A stretch of 64,000 nt of DNA from Megalonaias nervosa (taxonomy: Eukaryota; Mollusca; Bivalvia; Unionida; Unionidae), in the NCBI GenBank assembly GCA_016617855.1, contig JAECUM010091481.1, positions 1 through 64,000 on the forward strand. Direction: 5' to 3'. The notes under the pieces were generated by a model. That model was given only the letters and a program-made list of their open reading frames with translations. It had not been told where the DNA came from and searched no databases. Shown in pieces: positions 12,633-25,339 of this stretch (position 1 is the first letter of the stretch; each line of letters opens with the position of its first letter). The position numbers were made by a program, and so were the translations under genes.

Positions 12633-13978
12633 AATTTTATGGTCGGTAGTAATGTTAATTAAAGCAGAATAGTGACTTATGTCAACTGTAAACATATTAC
12701 AGTATTTAAATTACCTCTTGTTGGTTCGTCATTTCACTTAGTTTCTATTCCACACTAAATTCCATGCGCCTGTATGTGAATCACTGAGCTATCAGTGTTC
12801 AAGAATGTAACGATGTGTTTGTAGTGCTCTACTTTCTTCGTTAAAAAGTCTTTAATGTATACAACATAAATGTGTCGTATAATGATTTAATCAATGTGAA
12901 AAATAGAGAACTTAAAAAAGAAAACAATCGACTTAACAATTTGCAAAGACGATTGTGAATAGCCAAAAAAGGCACAGAACTACATTTTGTAGCGGATACA
13001 CTCGGCAGGGATGTGAGCTCATTCACTCGGTCAATACACAGTTGCTAGTAGTCAGTCTTAACTCCGTTCATGAGGCAAATATGTGTATTTGTATGTGATA
13101 TAAATTAAATATATGTATACTATGTACGTTGTATCAATGATATACCACTCGTTGTATATATTTTTCATTAAAAGAAAACGAGGCTTGCCGAGTTTCCTTT
13201 AAATCGCTAAACTGCAATGATTTAACATCCCAGGTTTGGGGCATGATTAATATTTAATTAGAATCCATTGGGATTACGGTCAGACAGATGTAGAGGCAAT
13301 GTGAATTTTGGTTTAAAAAACGGAAAAACGACAAAATGAAGACAATCCAGAGACGATTAACCATATTAACCTCAGTTTCTGATGAATTACTATAAGACGA
13401 CAAGAAATGGATAAACAACAAAGTGTAAATAGTCCAGATACAATTTTGTGTCATTTGAACTAAGTGTCATAAAGTGAAATTTTCTAGGAATCAGTTTAAT
13501 TAATAAGAGCGGAATAGAGAGAACTATTCTAACTTCGTTTGGCGAGTGTTAGTTTTCGGCGGTTAAGTAAATTTAATGCAGATTGGCTAAGTTAAATAAG
13601 CGATTTGTGTTTCCCAGAAGAAATTCACTGTTTTAAGTATTATCCCTTGGAAAATTAGTCCAAGTTTCTGCAGGAAGGCAAGAAGTTCTTAGCTCCGGGA
13701 TTAGTAGAAAGGACGTTCTCGTTGAAAGTTTCTAAGGGATGGGTGTCTGGAAGTTTGATGGACACGGAACATAAAGATACAGAGAAATTCGGCTATGTCT
13801 CAGCGAGCGAGTCTTGGAATGCACAAGATAATGTCTCAATCTCATGCAATTTTCGTGACATGAATTTGTAATTTTTCATTTTAATGAACTTATTTTAAAT
13901 TCATACATCAATTTTCCTTTGAAGAGTTCGGAAGATAACTGTTTGCATTCATTCATCTTGAATGTTATATGACTCGTT
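12633..13978. other. Non-coding stretch, no gene recognised
   Basis: AT-rich. Open frames at 12841-13026 and 13254-13454 (minus) have no recognisable domains. A related phrase ('aacctcagtttctgatgaattac(t)ataagacga') occurs at 13369-13399 and again near 14719-14752, marking another old dispersed repeat. Confidence 0.5.
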
Positions 13979-13990
13979 TATTCTATGAAT

Positions 13991-14298
13991 GACCGCTCCG
14001 GTGGCCTAGTGGTTAGAGTGCCCGCCTCTGATGCGGGAGGTCGTGGGTTCGATCCCCGGCCGAGTCATACCAAAGACTAACAAAAATGGTACTAACAGCT
14101 GCCTCGCTTGGCGCTCAGCATTAAGAGGTTAGTGTTAGGAATGGTCGGCCTGGTGTCAGGATAATGTGGCTGGGTGGGACATCATGCTACATGTCTGTGG
14201 CATGATGCCCCAGTGCTAGACATCACTATAAACTATCCACACTGCAGACATCGTAGCGATATGACTGAAAAATTGTTAAAGCTACGTTAAAATCCAAA

Positions 14299-14340
<42 letters not shown>
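13991..14340 (+). mobile_element. SINE A, intact copy with 12-bp target duplication
   Basis: Begins 'gaccgctccggtggcctag', carries the A box, a B box near 14046-14057, the full conserved body and a (CA)20-type tail. The 12-mer tattctatgaat occurs immediately before (13979-13990) and immediately after (14341-14352), so the whole unit including the CA tail is one retrotransposed insertion of 350 bp. This is the best reference copy in the window. Confidence 0.96.
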
Positions 14341-14342
<2 letters not shown>

Positions 14343-14352
14343 TTCTATGAAT

Positions 14353-14914
14353 TTTTTGCATTACCTTTTTGATACGAATTTGAGAGACTTGTGTGAATTT
14401 ATCTGATGTAATCATGTGGGTTAGGTTTCCAAATATTGTAATAATACATTAAGTAAACTTTGTTAATTCATTTGTATAATTGAGATGTGAAATCTGCTAA
14501 CCGAGAATCAAAGGTATTAACATTACGAGTGCTTGCCGGCCAACATTTAGTACAGTTCGTGATTTATAGTCCACCGCAGGGCGTTGTAACGGTTTATTAT
14601 GTCTAGTTTATGTCATAGTTCATTTAGGGATACCGAGTAGCCATTAGGGAGAGACATTAATCTTCTTTTATTAGGGTTTGTGTATCAGCTGTCAAGCTGC
14701 GAACTGACACATATTAACTTTAGTTTCTGTTGAATTACAATAAGACGATATCTGAAGTAACAAGAGAGGGGCTTCATAAGGAAGAAACCTGACAAATATC
14801 TAGGTTATCTATTATTTATTTTAACAAGTGGGAAACTGGGAATAGTTCCATATACAAGTACCCATACAGAGGCAAAGAGAGGAGTAAAATATAATTGATG
14901 ACCCGAAAAGAGGC
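14353..14914. other. Non-coding stretch, no gene recognised
   Basis: AT-rich sequence; includes the second copy of the dispersed phrase noted at 13369. Confidence 0.5.

Positions 14915-14967
<53 letters not shown>
14915..14967. repeat. (GA)n microsatellite
   Basis: About 26 GA units. Confidence 0.95.
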
Positions 14968-14968
<1 letters not shown>

Positions 14969-15302
14969 CAAATCAGTTCGACCGTTAATTCGATTTCTTG
15001 ATGAAATTTGTGTTATCGATATAAACAGAACGGCTAATTGTATTTATTATAAATTTGGTCATTTTATTTCTAAGTTAAACTGTATCATTCAAATGTCATG
15101 TTCGATTTCCTTTTGTTTATAGAATTGCTTAAATTGTTATATTTTACATACTGGGGTTCGTGTTGTTCTATTCTATATCTCCTGCTCAGGTCCCTGACAT
15201 CCCATCCATTAATTTAATATTTTATTTTATTATTTACACGATCCGGCAATAACACCGTTGTCGATCATCCTCTTGATAACGATAACCACAGCCACCACGC
15301 AA

Positions 15303-15304
<2 letters not shown>

Positions 15305-15368
<64 letters not shown>
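15305..15368. repeat. (GT)n microsatellite
   Basis: About 32 GT units without an attached SINE body. Confidence 0.95.
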
Positions 15369-15370
<2 letters not shown>

Positions 15371-15503
15371 AATGTATATTCTGAGATGCACTCTTAGCAC
15401 TGCCAATATAATATTTATACTGATTTTCCGAAAGCCTTGATAATCAACACCTCTTGTGTTTTGAGCCGGCATCCAGCTAGTTTAGTCGAAAGGTGGCAAG
15501 AGG

Positions 15504-15641
15504 CAGGTCCGGCCCTAGGGCAAGGCGAACGAGGCAACCGCCTTGGGCACCACGCTTCACCGGAATGCAGTTTTTTTTTACTTGGGACCCCGCGCTCATC
15601 GCTTGCTGCCTTGGGCCCCGCACGTCCTAGGGCCGGGCCTG
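15504..15641. mobile_element. hAT-type MITE, 138 bp, perfect 8-bp target duplication
   Basis: The terminal inverted repeats are caggtccggccctagg and cctagggccgggcctg (15 of 16 complementary). The octamer gcaagagg lies at 15496-15503 and again at 15642-15649, an exact 8-bp duplication diagnostic of hAT-superfamily insertion. The element is GC-rich, has no coding capacity and shares sequence with 11242-11406. Confidence 0.93.
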
Positions 15642-15699
15642 GCAAGAGGTTTTATAAACAAGAACGTTAATACTTATCATGGTTCACTGTCTTACGAAC

Positions 15700-15912
15700 C
15701 CGATAATACTCGCACGTTCGCAAAAAAGTAGACCTGGTGTATCTCGTCTCGATAATACCTACATGTCTGGAAAAGGGGTAGACCTGTTGTGTCTCGTCTC
15801 GATACTACCAACACGTTCACAAAAAGGTAGACCTGTTTTTGTCTCGTCCGGTTATACTACCTACACGTTAGCAAACGAGGTAGACCTGTTGTCCCGATAC
15901 TACACAGACGTC
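15700..15912. repeat. About 50-bp minisatellite, four diverged units
   Basis: The phrase gtagacct begins at 15728, 15778, 15827 and 15880. Each unit also carries 'gtctcgtc' and 'atactacc(t)acacgtt' variants. The array stops exactly where the SINE A body at 15913 begins, taking the place of the SINE head. Confidence 0.85.
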
Positions 15913-16109
15913 ATTAAGAAGTTAGTGCAAGGACTGGTCGGCTTAGTGTCAAGATAATGTGACTGAATGGAACATCATGCTACATATCTGCGGCATGATG
16001 CCCCAGTGCTAGACATCACTATAAACTGCCACACTGCAGACATCGTAGCAATATGACTGAAAATATTTTGAAGCTATGTTAAAAATCTAAATCACACACA
16101 CACACGCAT

Positions 16110-16149
<40 letters not shown>
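15913..16149 (+). mobile_element. Headless SINE A with (CA)n tail
   Basis: The body ('cattaagaagttagtg', 'gactggtcggcttagtgtcaag', 'gatgccccagtgctagac') continues to a (CA)n tail ending at about 16149. The tRNA-derived head is absent. Confidence 0.85.
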
Positions 16150-16151
<2 letters not shown>

Positions 16152-16252
16152 AAGGAGTTTGGATGTATGCCTAGGTAGAGAAATATCAGCTACGTGTATC
16201 ACAGTTTTATTACATATCGCAAATTCCAAAACGCGTATTCCACAACACCCGA

Positions 16253-16388
16253 CAAACAGGATAATGACTCATAGGCCCTAATCCCACAAACAGGATAATG
16301 ACTCATAGACCCTAATCCCACAAACAGGATAATGACTCATAGGCCCTAATCCCACAAACAGGATAATGACTCATAGGCCCTAATCACA
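16253..16388. repeat. 34-bp minisatellite, four copies
   Basis: A unit starting caaacaggataatgactcat begins at 16253, 16287, 16321 and 16355, with nearly identical copies. Confidence 0.95.
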
Positions 16389-17174
16389 AATCCATTTTAT
16401 ATTAGATAGAGACTTTTCCCGCAAGAAGTGGATAGATAAATTCTGGAGATAAACCATTCTGAAAAAAAATGTCGCTGTCACGGAAATATTTGTACCTGCA
16501 ACTTTTCACATCCTACCGGAACCACTGGGAAGAGAAAGCTTACAAATACAACAAAACGAAACGAAAAAAAGGATCCCAACCGTTTTATTGTTACGGTTAC
16601 CAAATGAATTTTCAGAATGCAGAGACGAAATTTAGACTCAGTCTATTCAGATTAGAATATACTTTGTATATTAATAGAAAATATATGTATAAAATTATGG
16701 TGGTGATTCCTCTCTATACATCTGCATTTGGGTCGAGTATTCACAATTATCTTTTAGATGCTATGTGATAACAGATAATGGTTGCGATTTTTCCTCTTAT
16801 CGTTTCAGCGTGGTGGGGTGTGGATGTAAGTGTGGGCGGGTTCCAGCTTTGATGGCCTCTTTTTTCCTTTTCAGGTGTCTTTTCTCCGGCTTTTGTGTTA
16901 ATATTTTCTCAGCCATTACTCGACATAAAATTGTTTCAATAGAAATATTGTTAGTGGATAAAATAAAAAAAGAAACAAACATGTATTACCTGCCAAAACT
17001 ACGCAAAATATCAGACCGATGAAATAACAGATTAGGATGTTAATATCTGGTAAAACCTTTCAACAACATACAGATATGGAAATATATCGCGATATTTATT
17101 AGAAGCATTAATTTTCAAAGGGCGATATGAATGTATCAAGGTGGTTTAACGACACAACAGCAAAATCCTAAAGG
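16389..17174. other. Non-coding stretch, no gene recognised
   Basis: Open frames of 60-99 codons here show no known domain and ordinary AT-rich composition. Confidence 0.5.
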
Positions 17175-17482
17175 TGTGTGTGTGTGTGTGCAATTTGGAT
17201 TTTCAACGTAGCTTTAAAAAATTTCAGTCATATCGTTACGATGTTTGCAATGTGGCAGTTTATAGTGATGTCTAGCATTGGGGCATCATGCCGCAGACAT
17301 ATAGCATCATGTCCCACCCAGTCACATTATCCTGACACCAGTCCAACCAGTCCTAGCATTAACCTATTAATGCTGAACGCCAAGCGAGACAGCTGGTAGT
17401 ACCATTTTTATAAGTCTTTGGTGTGACTCGGCTGGGGTTCGAACCCGCAACCTCCCGCATCCAAGGCGAACGTTCTCAGTCC
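17175..17482 (-). mobile_element. SINE A, 5'-damaged copy
   Basis: A short (GT)n tail lies on the left, then the reverse complement of the conserved body and the B-box region ('gggttcgaacccgcaacctcccgc'). The end of the tRNA head ('gttctcagtcctagg') is diverged or truncated. Confidence 0.85.
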
Positions 17483-17739
17483 TAGGTGTATAGTGTCAAG
17501 TCAGTTTAGGTCTACCTAAAGGAGCATACAAAACAAAAAATAAAGGCAAAAAGGGTTAAATCCTTAACATAAACTGCACTCTTAAAATTTCATAGAACTT
17601 CTCATCTGGAACATCATCATGGGGACACATCTCGAGACAAAAAGTTTCCTCCTTTAATCGCTTCTTACAATATTTAAGATGGCTAATAAACATATTCTAC
17701 ATCTACAGTCCCGCCAGGGAGATAACAGTTGTGATTTAT

Positions 17740-18195
17740 CAGTCATTTAAATATGGAGTCATCAAAAGTAATATTCATTTATTCATATAAATATGGAGTC
17801 ATTAAAGTACATATTCATATATTTATAAAAATAAAGTCATGAAAAAATTACTCATATATCCATAAAAATATGGAGTCATAAAACTCATTCATATATTCAT
17901 AAAAATATGGGGTCATCAAAACTATTATTCATATATTCATCAAAATATGGAATCATAAAAATTATTCATATATTCATAAAAATATGGAATCATAAAAATC
18001 ATTCCTATAGTCATACAAATGTAGTTATCAAAACTATTTTTCATATATTCATAAAAATATAGTCATAAAGTCATTCATTTATTCATAAAAATATGAAGTC
18101 ATTAAAATATGATTCATATATTCATACAAATATGGAGTCATCAATACTATCACTCAGACATTCATATAAATATTGAGCCATCAAAAATATTCATA
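17740..18195. repeat. AT-rich minisatellite, about 37-42-bp units
   Basis: At least ten diverged units of the type 'ttcatatattcataaaaatatggagtcat(c/a)aaa' occur head to tail. Unit length varies through small indels. Confidence 0.88.
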
Positions 18196-19999
18196 TTGAC
18201 ATGTGAATGCAAAATAATACTGTTGAAATTTCCTTACCTTGTCATAAGGTCAACTTTAAATGGTCTCTCCACGGCAGGTGCGTGAATTGAGGAACAGACA
18301 AGTAGACCCACGTTTTTATTTACCATAAAATATGCAAAATGATATTTAATATTATAAGACCATGTCTGTTTTCGCGACCTGTTAGAGATTTATCACGATG
18401 CTGGTCAACTTAAATCACAACAAACTGTCTGCCACCCCTCACGATACGTTTCCAATGCAATGAGTTTTTGACAGCGAGATTTTGGTGATAAGATTTTAAT
18501 GTCTTTACTCAGTACAAATTTATTTACCTGAATGGCCCTGTATTTTATTAATGCCAAAGCGATAAAATGGACAACTGTGCAACTTGAATCATATCCGCAA
18601 TAAAATGTGCGTTGAGCAAGCTGACGCATGCTCACGAGTTAAACTTGAGTTTCAGTTCTGCATTTTATAAGTATAAACGGAGCAATAAGTATAAAACATT
18701 TGCATATAATTAAGTGCCAGTTGGCCACAAAAATTTAATCAAGTCTGAAATTAATTGACAAAAATTAATTTACTATAGGAAATATTTTATGTTCGGCAAA
18801 TGGTGGGCGTGCTAAGGTCAGAAAAGGCCAACAATATTCCGACTGGGACTTTGTCTTCTTCTGCCGCCATTTGGTGAATAAAAGTAGTTCTGAATAAAGT
18901 TCTGAATGGCGGCGAATTACATCTGACTTGTGTTTCTGGACTGAAAAGGTCGAGGATTTTCATATGTAATACATCCTCACGAATGCTGCCTCGGAAAATT
19001 CGAATTTACCAAAAACTGGAAACAAACATTTGGGCCCCGCTTCGACTTTTAGAAAATTACTTTACTAGAGGCTTATTGCTAAAATATTTTGGTGAAAAGG
19101 ACTTTTGAAAATCGCCGATATCCTTTAAGGCAACTTTCAAAACGCTACCTGTAACAAATAAATTAGTTTTATCAGCCTCATGTAACTTTGACCATGCAAC
19201 GCTAACTGTATTATGGTTGCTTATCGCACTCTTGCACGCTGTTCGTAGGATTGATCATGATATATTACAACCACGTCTGTCGGTCTTTCCATCATTGATT
19301 TGGCCTTAATACGAGAACTCGAGTTCTGATTTACATACCGTTACCAAAACATTGCAGGGTCTTGCCTTCTAACAGAATGTTAATGATATTAGTTTTGGTG
19401 GATTACAAGGTCAAAGGTTAAGGTCAATGTGACCTACTAAAGCAAACTGGCTTGAGTGCTTAAATAAGCGCTGCAGTGCATGCAGTGCTGATGATGGTTA
19501 TTTTTGCGATGATACGATTGCATATATCAAGTAATGTTAACGGTATAAAAGAGTACGATAATATGAAAGGACTCTTTACTCGTATTTATTTCACCTCCGA
19601 CACAGCAGTTTCTGACTGCAGTACAAGAAATACAACGATGACGATGTTGTCAATGGGAAAAAAAAAATGGCACGATGTGTTACAGTTCCTTTATTAATAT
19701 TTTATTTGTCCTATGTATTTTTCAGTCTAGTATTTGTTTCATAGAATTTTATACGTTCTTTTTGTCTCTTCCGCACTCATTTTGAAGTACTGACGTATCT
19801 TGAAGTATCTTGGTTCGAGTTTCAGAATTTCCCGAGTTTCTGCATGGAACCAGCTTCATAAAATAATAAATTTAGAAAAACAAACCAGAAACCAGGCTCA
19901 AAGTACAGTGTTAGACCATCAAACGTACCGTGTCAGTAACTTCAGCGATTTAATTTGTTTTATATTACTTTCGTTGCAGTTATGTTGCCCGAAATATTG
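18196..19999. other. Non-coding stretch, no gene recognised
   Basis: No supported gene. It includes the dispersed phrase near 19010-19037 shared with 8803-8832. Confidence 0.5.
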
Positions 20000-20006
20000 T
20001 ACAAAA

Positions 20007-20009
<3 letters not shown>

Positions 20010-20059
<50 letters not shown>
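20010..20059. repeat. (CT)n microsatellite
   Basis: About 25 CT units. Open frames over it are Ser-Leu or Arg-Glu repeats. Confidence 0.95.
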
Positions 20060-20063
<4 letters not shown>

Positions 20064-20393
20064 GCATCCAGAAGCTTCGCACCCCACCCCCACCCCTCCC
20101 TGGAAACAAACAAAACTCCCTAATTTATCTGAAATTGTATTTTGGATCATCTAAAATAGCACGACCTACACGAAAGTTAACAAGTACTGGCAGTATTATA
20201 ATTTGTGTTTAAGTATCTCGCTTTGACAAGCAGAAGACGTTAATTTTTCTTATCGGATAAAAGTATGCCGTAAAACACAAGAAATGGGGATAAGGCTGAC
20301 ATGGCTCAACGTTTATGTAGGAAAAGGCCATTAAAATCAAAACTGAGTACAATATCAGGGCGAAATGACTTCCAGATAAATTTACTTAAAAGT

Positions 20394-20719
20394 GTGACGT
20401 GTATGTGTGTGATTTGGAATTTTTACATAACTATAACAATTTAGTCATATCGCTACGATGTCTGCAGTGTGGCAGTTTATAGTGATGTCTAGTACTTGGG
20501 TATCATGCCGCAGACATGTAGCTTCATGTCCCACCCAGTTAGATTATCCAGACACCAGGCCGACCAGTCGTAACACTATCCTCTTAATGTTGAGCGCCAA
20601 GCGAGGCAGCAGCGAGTACCATTTTTATAAGTCTTTTTCTATGACTCGGCCGGGGCTGGAACCCCCGACCTCCCGCATCCGAGGCGGACGTTCTAACCAC
20701 TTAGGCCACGGGAGTGGTC
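20394..20719 (-). mobile_element. SINE A with 12-bp target duplication
   Basis: Reverse copy with a short GT-rich tail at left and the head at right ('cgaggcggacgttctaaccac'). The 12-mer ttacttaaaagt lies at 20382-20393 and 20720-20731, fixing the insertion at 326 bp. The 89-codon open frame through it is SINE sequence, not a gene. Confidence 0.94.
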
Positions 20720-20731
20720 TTACTTAAAAGT

Positions 20732-22333
20732 AAAGCCAATTGTATAACGTCGCAAAGATCGAAATGTAGGAGAAAGTTTTTGGGAAGAGTCACCACCGAA
20801 ATCTTTTGAGATCTGCAAAGTTATAGCAATATTAAAGACATGCACTGATTAAATAATGGTCATACATGAGTCAATGTATTTATTTTGTTTAAAAGTGTCC
20901 GCTAGGACAGTGTTAGAAAAATTTTGGCACACAGACTTACCGCCCCACCCATAAATAGATAACAAAAATAAATAATTAGAAAAGGAACTCTTTTCAAAGC
21001 TAAAGTATTCATTGATAATTCAAACTTCAAACAAGTTAAAACCAAAAAGAAGTGCATCATCATGTGTGCGAGTCTTTCGAAAATATCTTTGATGGTTTTC
21101 GCATATAGAGCAAGCGGGTCATACCAGTATAGGCAACTTTAAAAAAAATGTATTTGGTAGAAGAATGCATTTTCCAAAATGATGCGTTTCTTTTTGTGGG
21201 TCCAGTTTATTTAGACATCATAAGTGATGCAACTGAAGTAAAAATTCTGCATAAAAGCGAGATCTACGCTCACTATTACGAGACTTGTGTATTTTCCATA
21301 TTGCCGAGAGTTAAAATAATTTAAAACTTAATTAAAAAAATTGCCGGTAGAAGATACATGATAGAGATAATCCAGTCAAGTATAAGTTAACTCGGTATGT
21401 TCCTCTACAGCTACATCCAGATGTTTTTTTTTTTTTTTTTTTTTTAAAAAAAAAATTAAAATCTCTAGGTCAGTCCGGTGGAACTCTCTGAAAGATTATA
21501 TCAGTTTTAAGAACAAATTGAAAGTAAGTTACCTTGGATTGCAATGGTGACAAAATAAGATTATTTTCAGACAATATGTTCATAGAACTATGCTATGTCC
21601 TCGCAATGACATTGCCTTTTTAACGGGGAAAATGCATCGAAGAATTCAATCGATACTGTTTATAGTACAAGTCACATGGGTCATGTATGCGCATTTACTT
21701 ATTTTAAATTAAATATAAATTGTTCTTTTAAAATTTAACACTGATTTTCTTTAACCAAAGTTTATTCAGTTCTGTTTATTGAATGCTCTGTACCTTAACT
21801 GTCATCAAGAAGCTTCCAGACGCTTTCATTGTGACATCACAGAGCGCGACATTCAATCCGGATTGTACTGGATCACAACTTTAGGTTCATTTCGTCCAAA
21901 TATGTCTACGAGACTCTACGTACTTTAACACTGATTTGCCGTATGTACCTCTCGGGTCGTCTAAATAATGACCTTTCAAAGGAATATGGATGTATACCAA
22001 TTCAAATGAAGCGAATACTTGCCACTTAAAGGTATGTAGAATCAGATTCTACAAAATGATACCCATTACTGAAATAGTCGGTGTTGAATGCCTACATGAC
22101 TCGTGTGACTTGTACTATAGAATCCATGTACTGTTCAAGTTCCACGCATACATAATAGCACATAGAACGCGGAAATCATACAACGTACAATGTATTGATC
22201 ACATATTGGCAAATTGACAGATCCGAGCTAACCATATTTGCTTTTCGGAATATAATTTTCTGCAAAATATGTCTTTCCTTTTGCAAGCAGTACTACCTTA
22301 CTTAAGGATGTTCACTTCTGTAGGATTTATAGG
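20732..22333. other. Non-coding stretch, no gene recognised
   Basis: AT-rich; a T21-A9 run lies near 21425-21455. No protein-like open frame. Confidence 0.5.
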
Positions 22334-22456
22334 TTGCTGCATTTGTATGGGAAAATATGAACGAGTTTTTCGGATGGCTATACTGCACGACCTTGGGAGT
22401 GCAGTATATCCATCCGACAAAACGAGTTCATATTTTCCCATACAAATGCAGCAAAC
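22334..22456. repeat. Long hairpin (foldback) with arms of about 54 bp
   Basis: The left arm 22334-22387 ('ttgctgcatttgtatgggaa' onward) and the right arm 22400-22456 (ending 'ttcccatacaaatgcagcaaa') are near-perfect reverse complements separated by about 12 nt. One small offset occurs near the middle. It could be a foldback/MITE-like element or a site forming a strong cruciform. No target duplication was identified. Confidence 0.9.
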
Positions 22457-24004
22457 TTTTTATTATATGCTCATTTTCTTATTCTACCCAAGGCTTAGAT
22501 ATATAAACAAAAATACACTACAAGAAATAAAGTAACTGAATGTATGCCGTATTCCAAACTAAATACACAAACATAGCTGCATCATTACACAACAACATTA
22601 TTAATGCGCACGTAACTCCGCCTAGACAAATTTGAAGTTGGTCGCGCGCTAGACGTAAGTTTCGAAAGAAAATGGCGTTTGGTCTACTTAAAATTGAAAT
22701 TTGGACTAATATTGTGAATGAATGCGCATTGCAACAACTTTTCCATTTTATCTGGAATGAATATGTTTTGGTATTTTTGTCGATTCGACGCAGTTTCGTG
22801 ATTATGATCTGGATTTATCTACATGAATTAACTTACATCGGATTCCAGCAGCGTCTGCTAATTTAATCGTATTGAAGTGTGTTTACACCGGCGTGCGTGT
22901 TTCTGTTCTGTCATTGAATGATTCAGATCGTAATGTGGGAAAATTATGAAGTCTTTCAATTGCAACTATCGAAAAGACGCTGTGGAATTTAATGTTTATT
23001 TCATTTTGAGTGCAGTAAGGAAGATGTAACTGCGCCTGGAATATACTCGAAATTACAGTACAATTTCGAAATGTGTAATCAACCTCGAGAACCCATGACA
23101 TGGCTCATGTAATTCGGATTTGCAGAACTACGAAAGTATATTTTGAGGAAATTCAGGATGTAAAATTGTAAGTATATTTTTGCCATTTTTATTACCAGCT
23201 AAAGAAGACAGTTTATGTTTATAACTTGCATGTTATTGTGAGGACCCTGTCTGGCGTCTATAGCTAGCCTAAATCTGAAACATTGTATCAAAAAAGTTAA
23301 CGCGGAATGTACCAAAGCTGATGATATGTTGCAGTCCATGAAACATCTGCTTTAGCCTAGTTCATTCAGAAACAAACTTAATCAACCAAAACGTAGAGCG
23401 TCTACCACACGAGTGTACATTATTTGTTTACAAAGTAGTTCCTAATATACTGTTGGGCACACGTGTCTTGCGCGTGAGTGCAGTATGAAGGTGTGCAATA
23501 TCGGGAAATATTGGACGATTCTGACAATGTAAAGTTAACGGAGAAAAAAATGAGCATATAATAATAATACTTACAGCTCAACACGGAATCCAATTCTTAC
23601 ATTACTACGTCATTAAACTGACGTCACTCAATACTTCCTTTGGAATATCCTCGTCTCTTTCCAACGTGAGTCGAAATATTTATAATCTTGAAATAGACTC
23701 GGAGGTAATCGAAGTTATACTTCCTAAACTGATAAGAACTGGGCAGGCAAATATCCTGATAGATAGCCGAAAAATAAATATTATCATACAAAGAAGGCGC
23801 TGAAAAATGATGTTCTACAACACTCAACCATTGATGAAATATTCACGTTTTCTTTTACGTATAATGCTATTTCCGTAACCACTGAATGAAAAGATTGAAG
23901 AAATCATTCAGTTTAATGAATCAAACTATTGCCTACGTCACAGAAACATTATGGCATCAATACAGTTATTATGAAGTAAAAACAATCACGCTCCTAAGTC
24001 CTAA
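22457..24004. other. Non-coding stretch, no gene recognised
   Basis: A block 'tattatatgctcatttt' near 22461 recurs in inverted orientation near 23550 ('aaaatgagcatataata'). No gene is supported. Confidence 0.5.
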
Positions 24005-25010
24005 AGGCAGTTAAAAATGGCCACTATTTACATCCGAGTTGGACTCGAATCAAAATTATTACTTCCGCGACACTTCATACGAATGTAGCCCCAATCTATT
24101 TAAAAATAAAAATAGCATTTTCCTCTCAATTTTTTGGGGTGGTGATCCTTGGCTTAGATTTAGGTATTCTTTGTACTGATTTGAAGGGAATCGTTTATTC
24201 TTTAAACTGGGGATTATTGTGTGATTCTTAGTGTGTATTTTGGCAGTAGTGCACATTGAGTAATCAGGCACTGATGCTGCTCCAGAAATAAAATCTGTGA
24301 TTCCATGGCACGTGGCTTTATGTCAAATTCAGACTTTACCAAAAATGGCGGATAACCTGTAATTAATAATAATAATTTCAGAGGGCACAACTCATTTAGC
24401 TGAATTTTTAGTTACTCTCACTATCACGCCCTTATAAGATCAGACAAAACAGATTAAGTTTGTCTACGAAGATACGTTTGATCAACATATAATTTATTAA
24501 ATATAGACCAGTGCTGAAAAGCAAATGAAGAGAATGTTCAGGGAAGTTAAGTGAATATCGAGTCCAGGTTTTAGCTAGTATGCAGAGTAAAGGACCGAGG
24601 ACTTTCCTATTGTTGTTAAACTAACTAGTACGAGGCAAAAACAAACACGAGCCTAAGGACAGTTAAAAAGGGTCACTATTTACGTCCGAGGTGGACTCAA
24701 CACAGTTATTACTTCCGGGTCAGTAAGACGAATGTAGTCCCACACTTTTTAAGGCTTATTTTTCTTCTCTGTTTATTGGTGATCCTTGGCCTAGATATAG
24801 GCATTTCTAGCATTGAATGAAAAGGAACTGTTTATGTTTAGGCTATGAGGATTATGGTGTCATTTTCTGTAGTCTTTTTTTGCCATCTATATATTTTGAA
24901 TTAATACATGATTTATTTGGGATTTGAACACGCAGGAAGAGTTAGTGTTTAAACGTAAGAGAACATATGGGGAAAATAAGTGTGCACTTAGTCCAGGTCT
25001 CTAACTAAGT
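24005..25010. repeat. Diverged tandem duplication, spacing about 650 bp
   Basis: The stretch from 'ggcagttaaaaatggccact' (24006) through 'ggtgatccttggcttagat' (24142) and 'gagtccaggttttagctag' (24560) is repeated in the same order as 'ggacagttaaaaagggtcac' (24657), 'ggtgatccttggcctagat' (24779) and 'tagtccaggtctctaacta' (24980). Small indels and many substitutions separate the copies, so the duplication is old. Function unknown. Confidence 0.75.
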
Positions 25011-25339
25011 AATAAAAAAGACAAATGCTTATACACTTTTAAAAACTGCAGTAACATTCATGTGAATGATAATCATAAAGGTTGCGAAAAGCATATGGGA
25101 TCCTGGGAAATTTACAGTTTGCTCTAAATTGTCCGCGCAGCTTTCTATAGCGGAAAACCAATGTGATCTGATAATAAATTGTGTCATTAAAAAATAATTC
25201 ATCAAGATACAGCTTTTGTTTATTTATTAAAGAAGTCTTTGATCGTCAGCCTGTGCAGATTTGACAAAATGTTAAATATTCGTTCAACTATTATTTGATG
25301 GACGATCGATGACAGGGTGCTTTTACCCGTACTTTTCTT

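Noticed and set aside
16253..16388. CRISPR-like spacing of identical 34-bp repeats
   Set aside because: The repeats are head to tail without spacers and the genome is eukaryotic; it is a minisatellite.
20458..20727. 89-codon frame, and the similar one at 62802-63164
   Set aside because: Both run through SINE A on the antisense strand and only translate the repeat.
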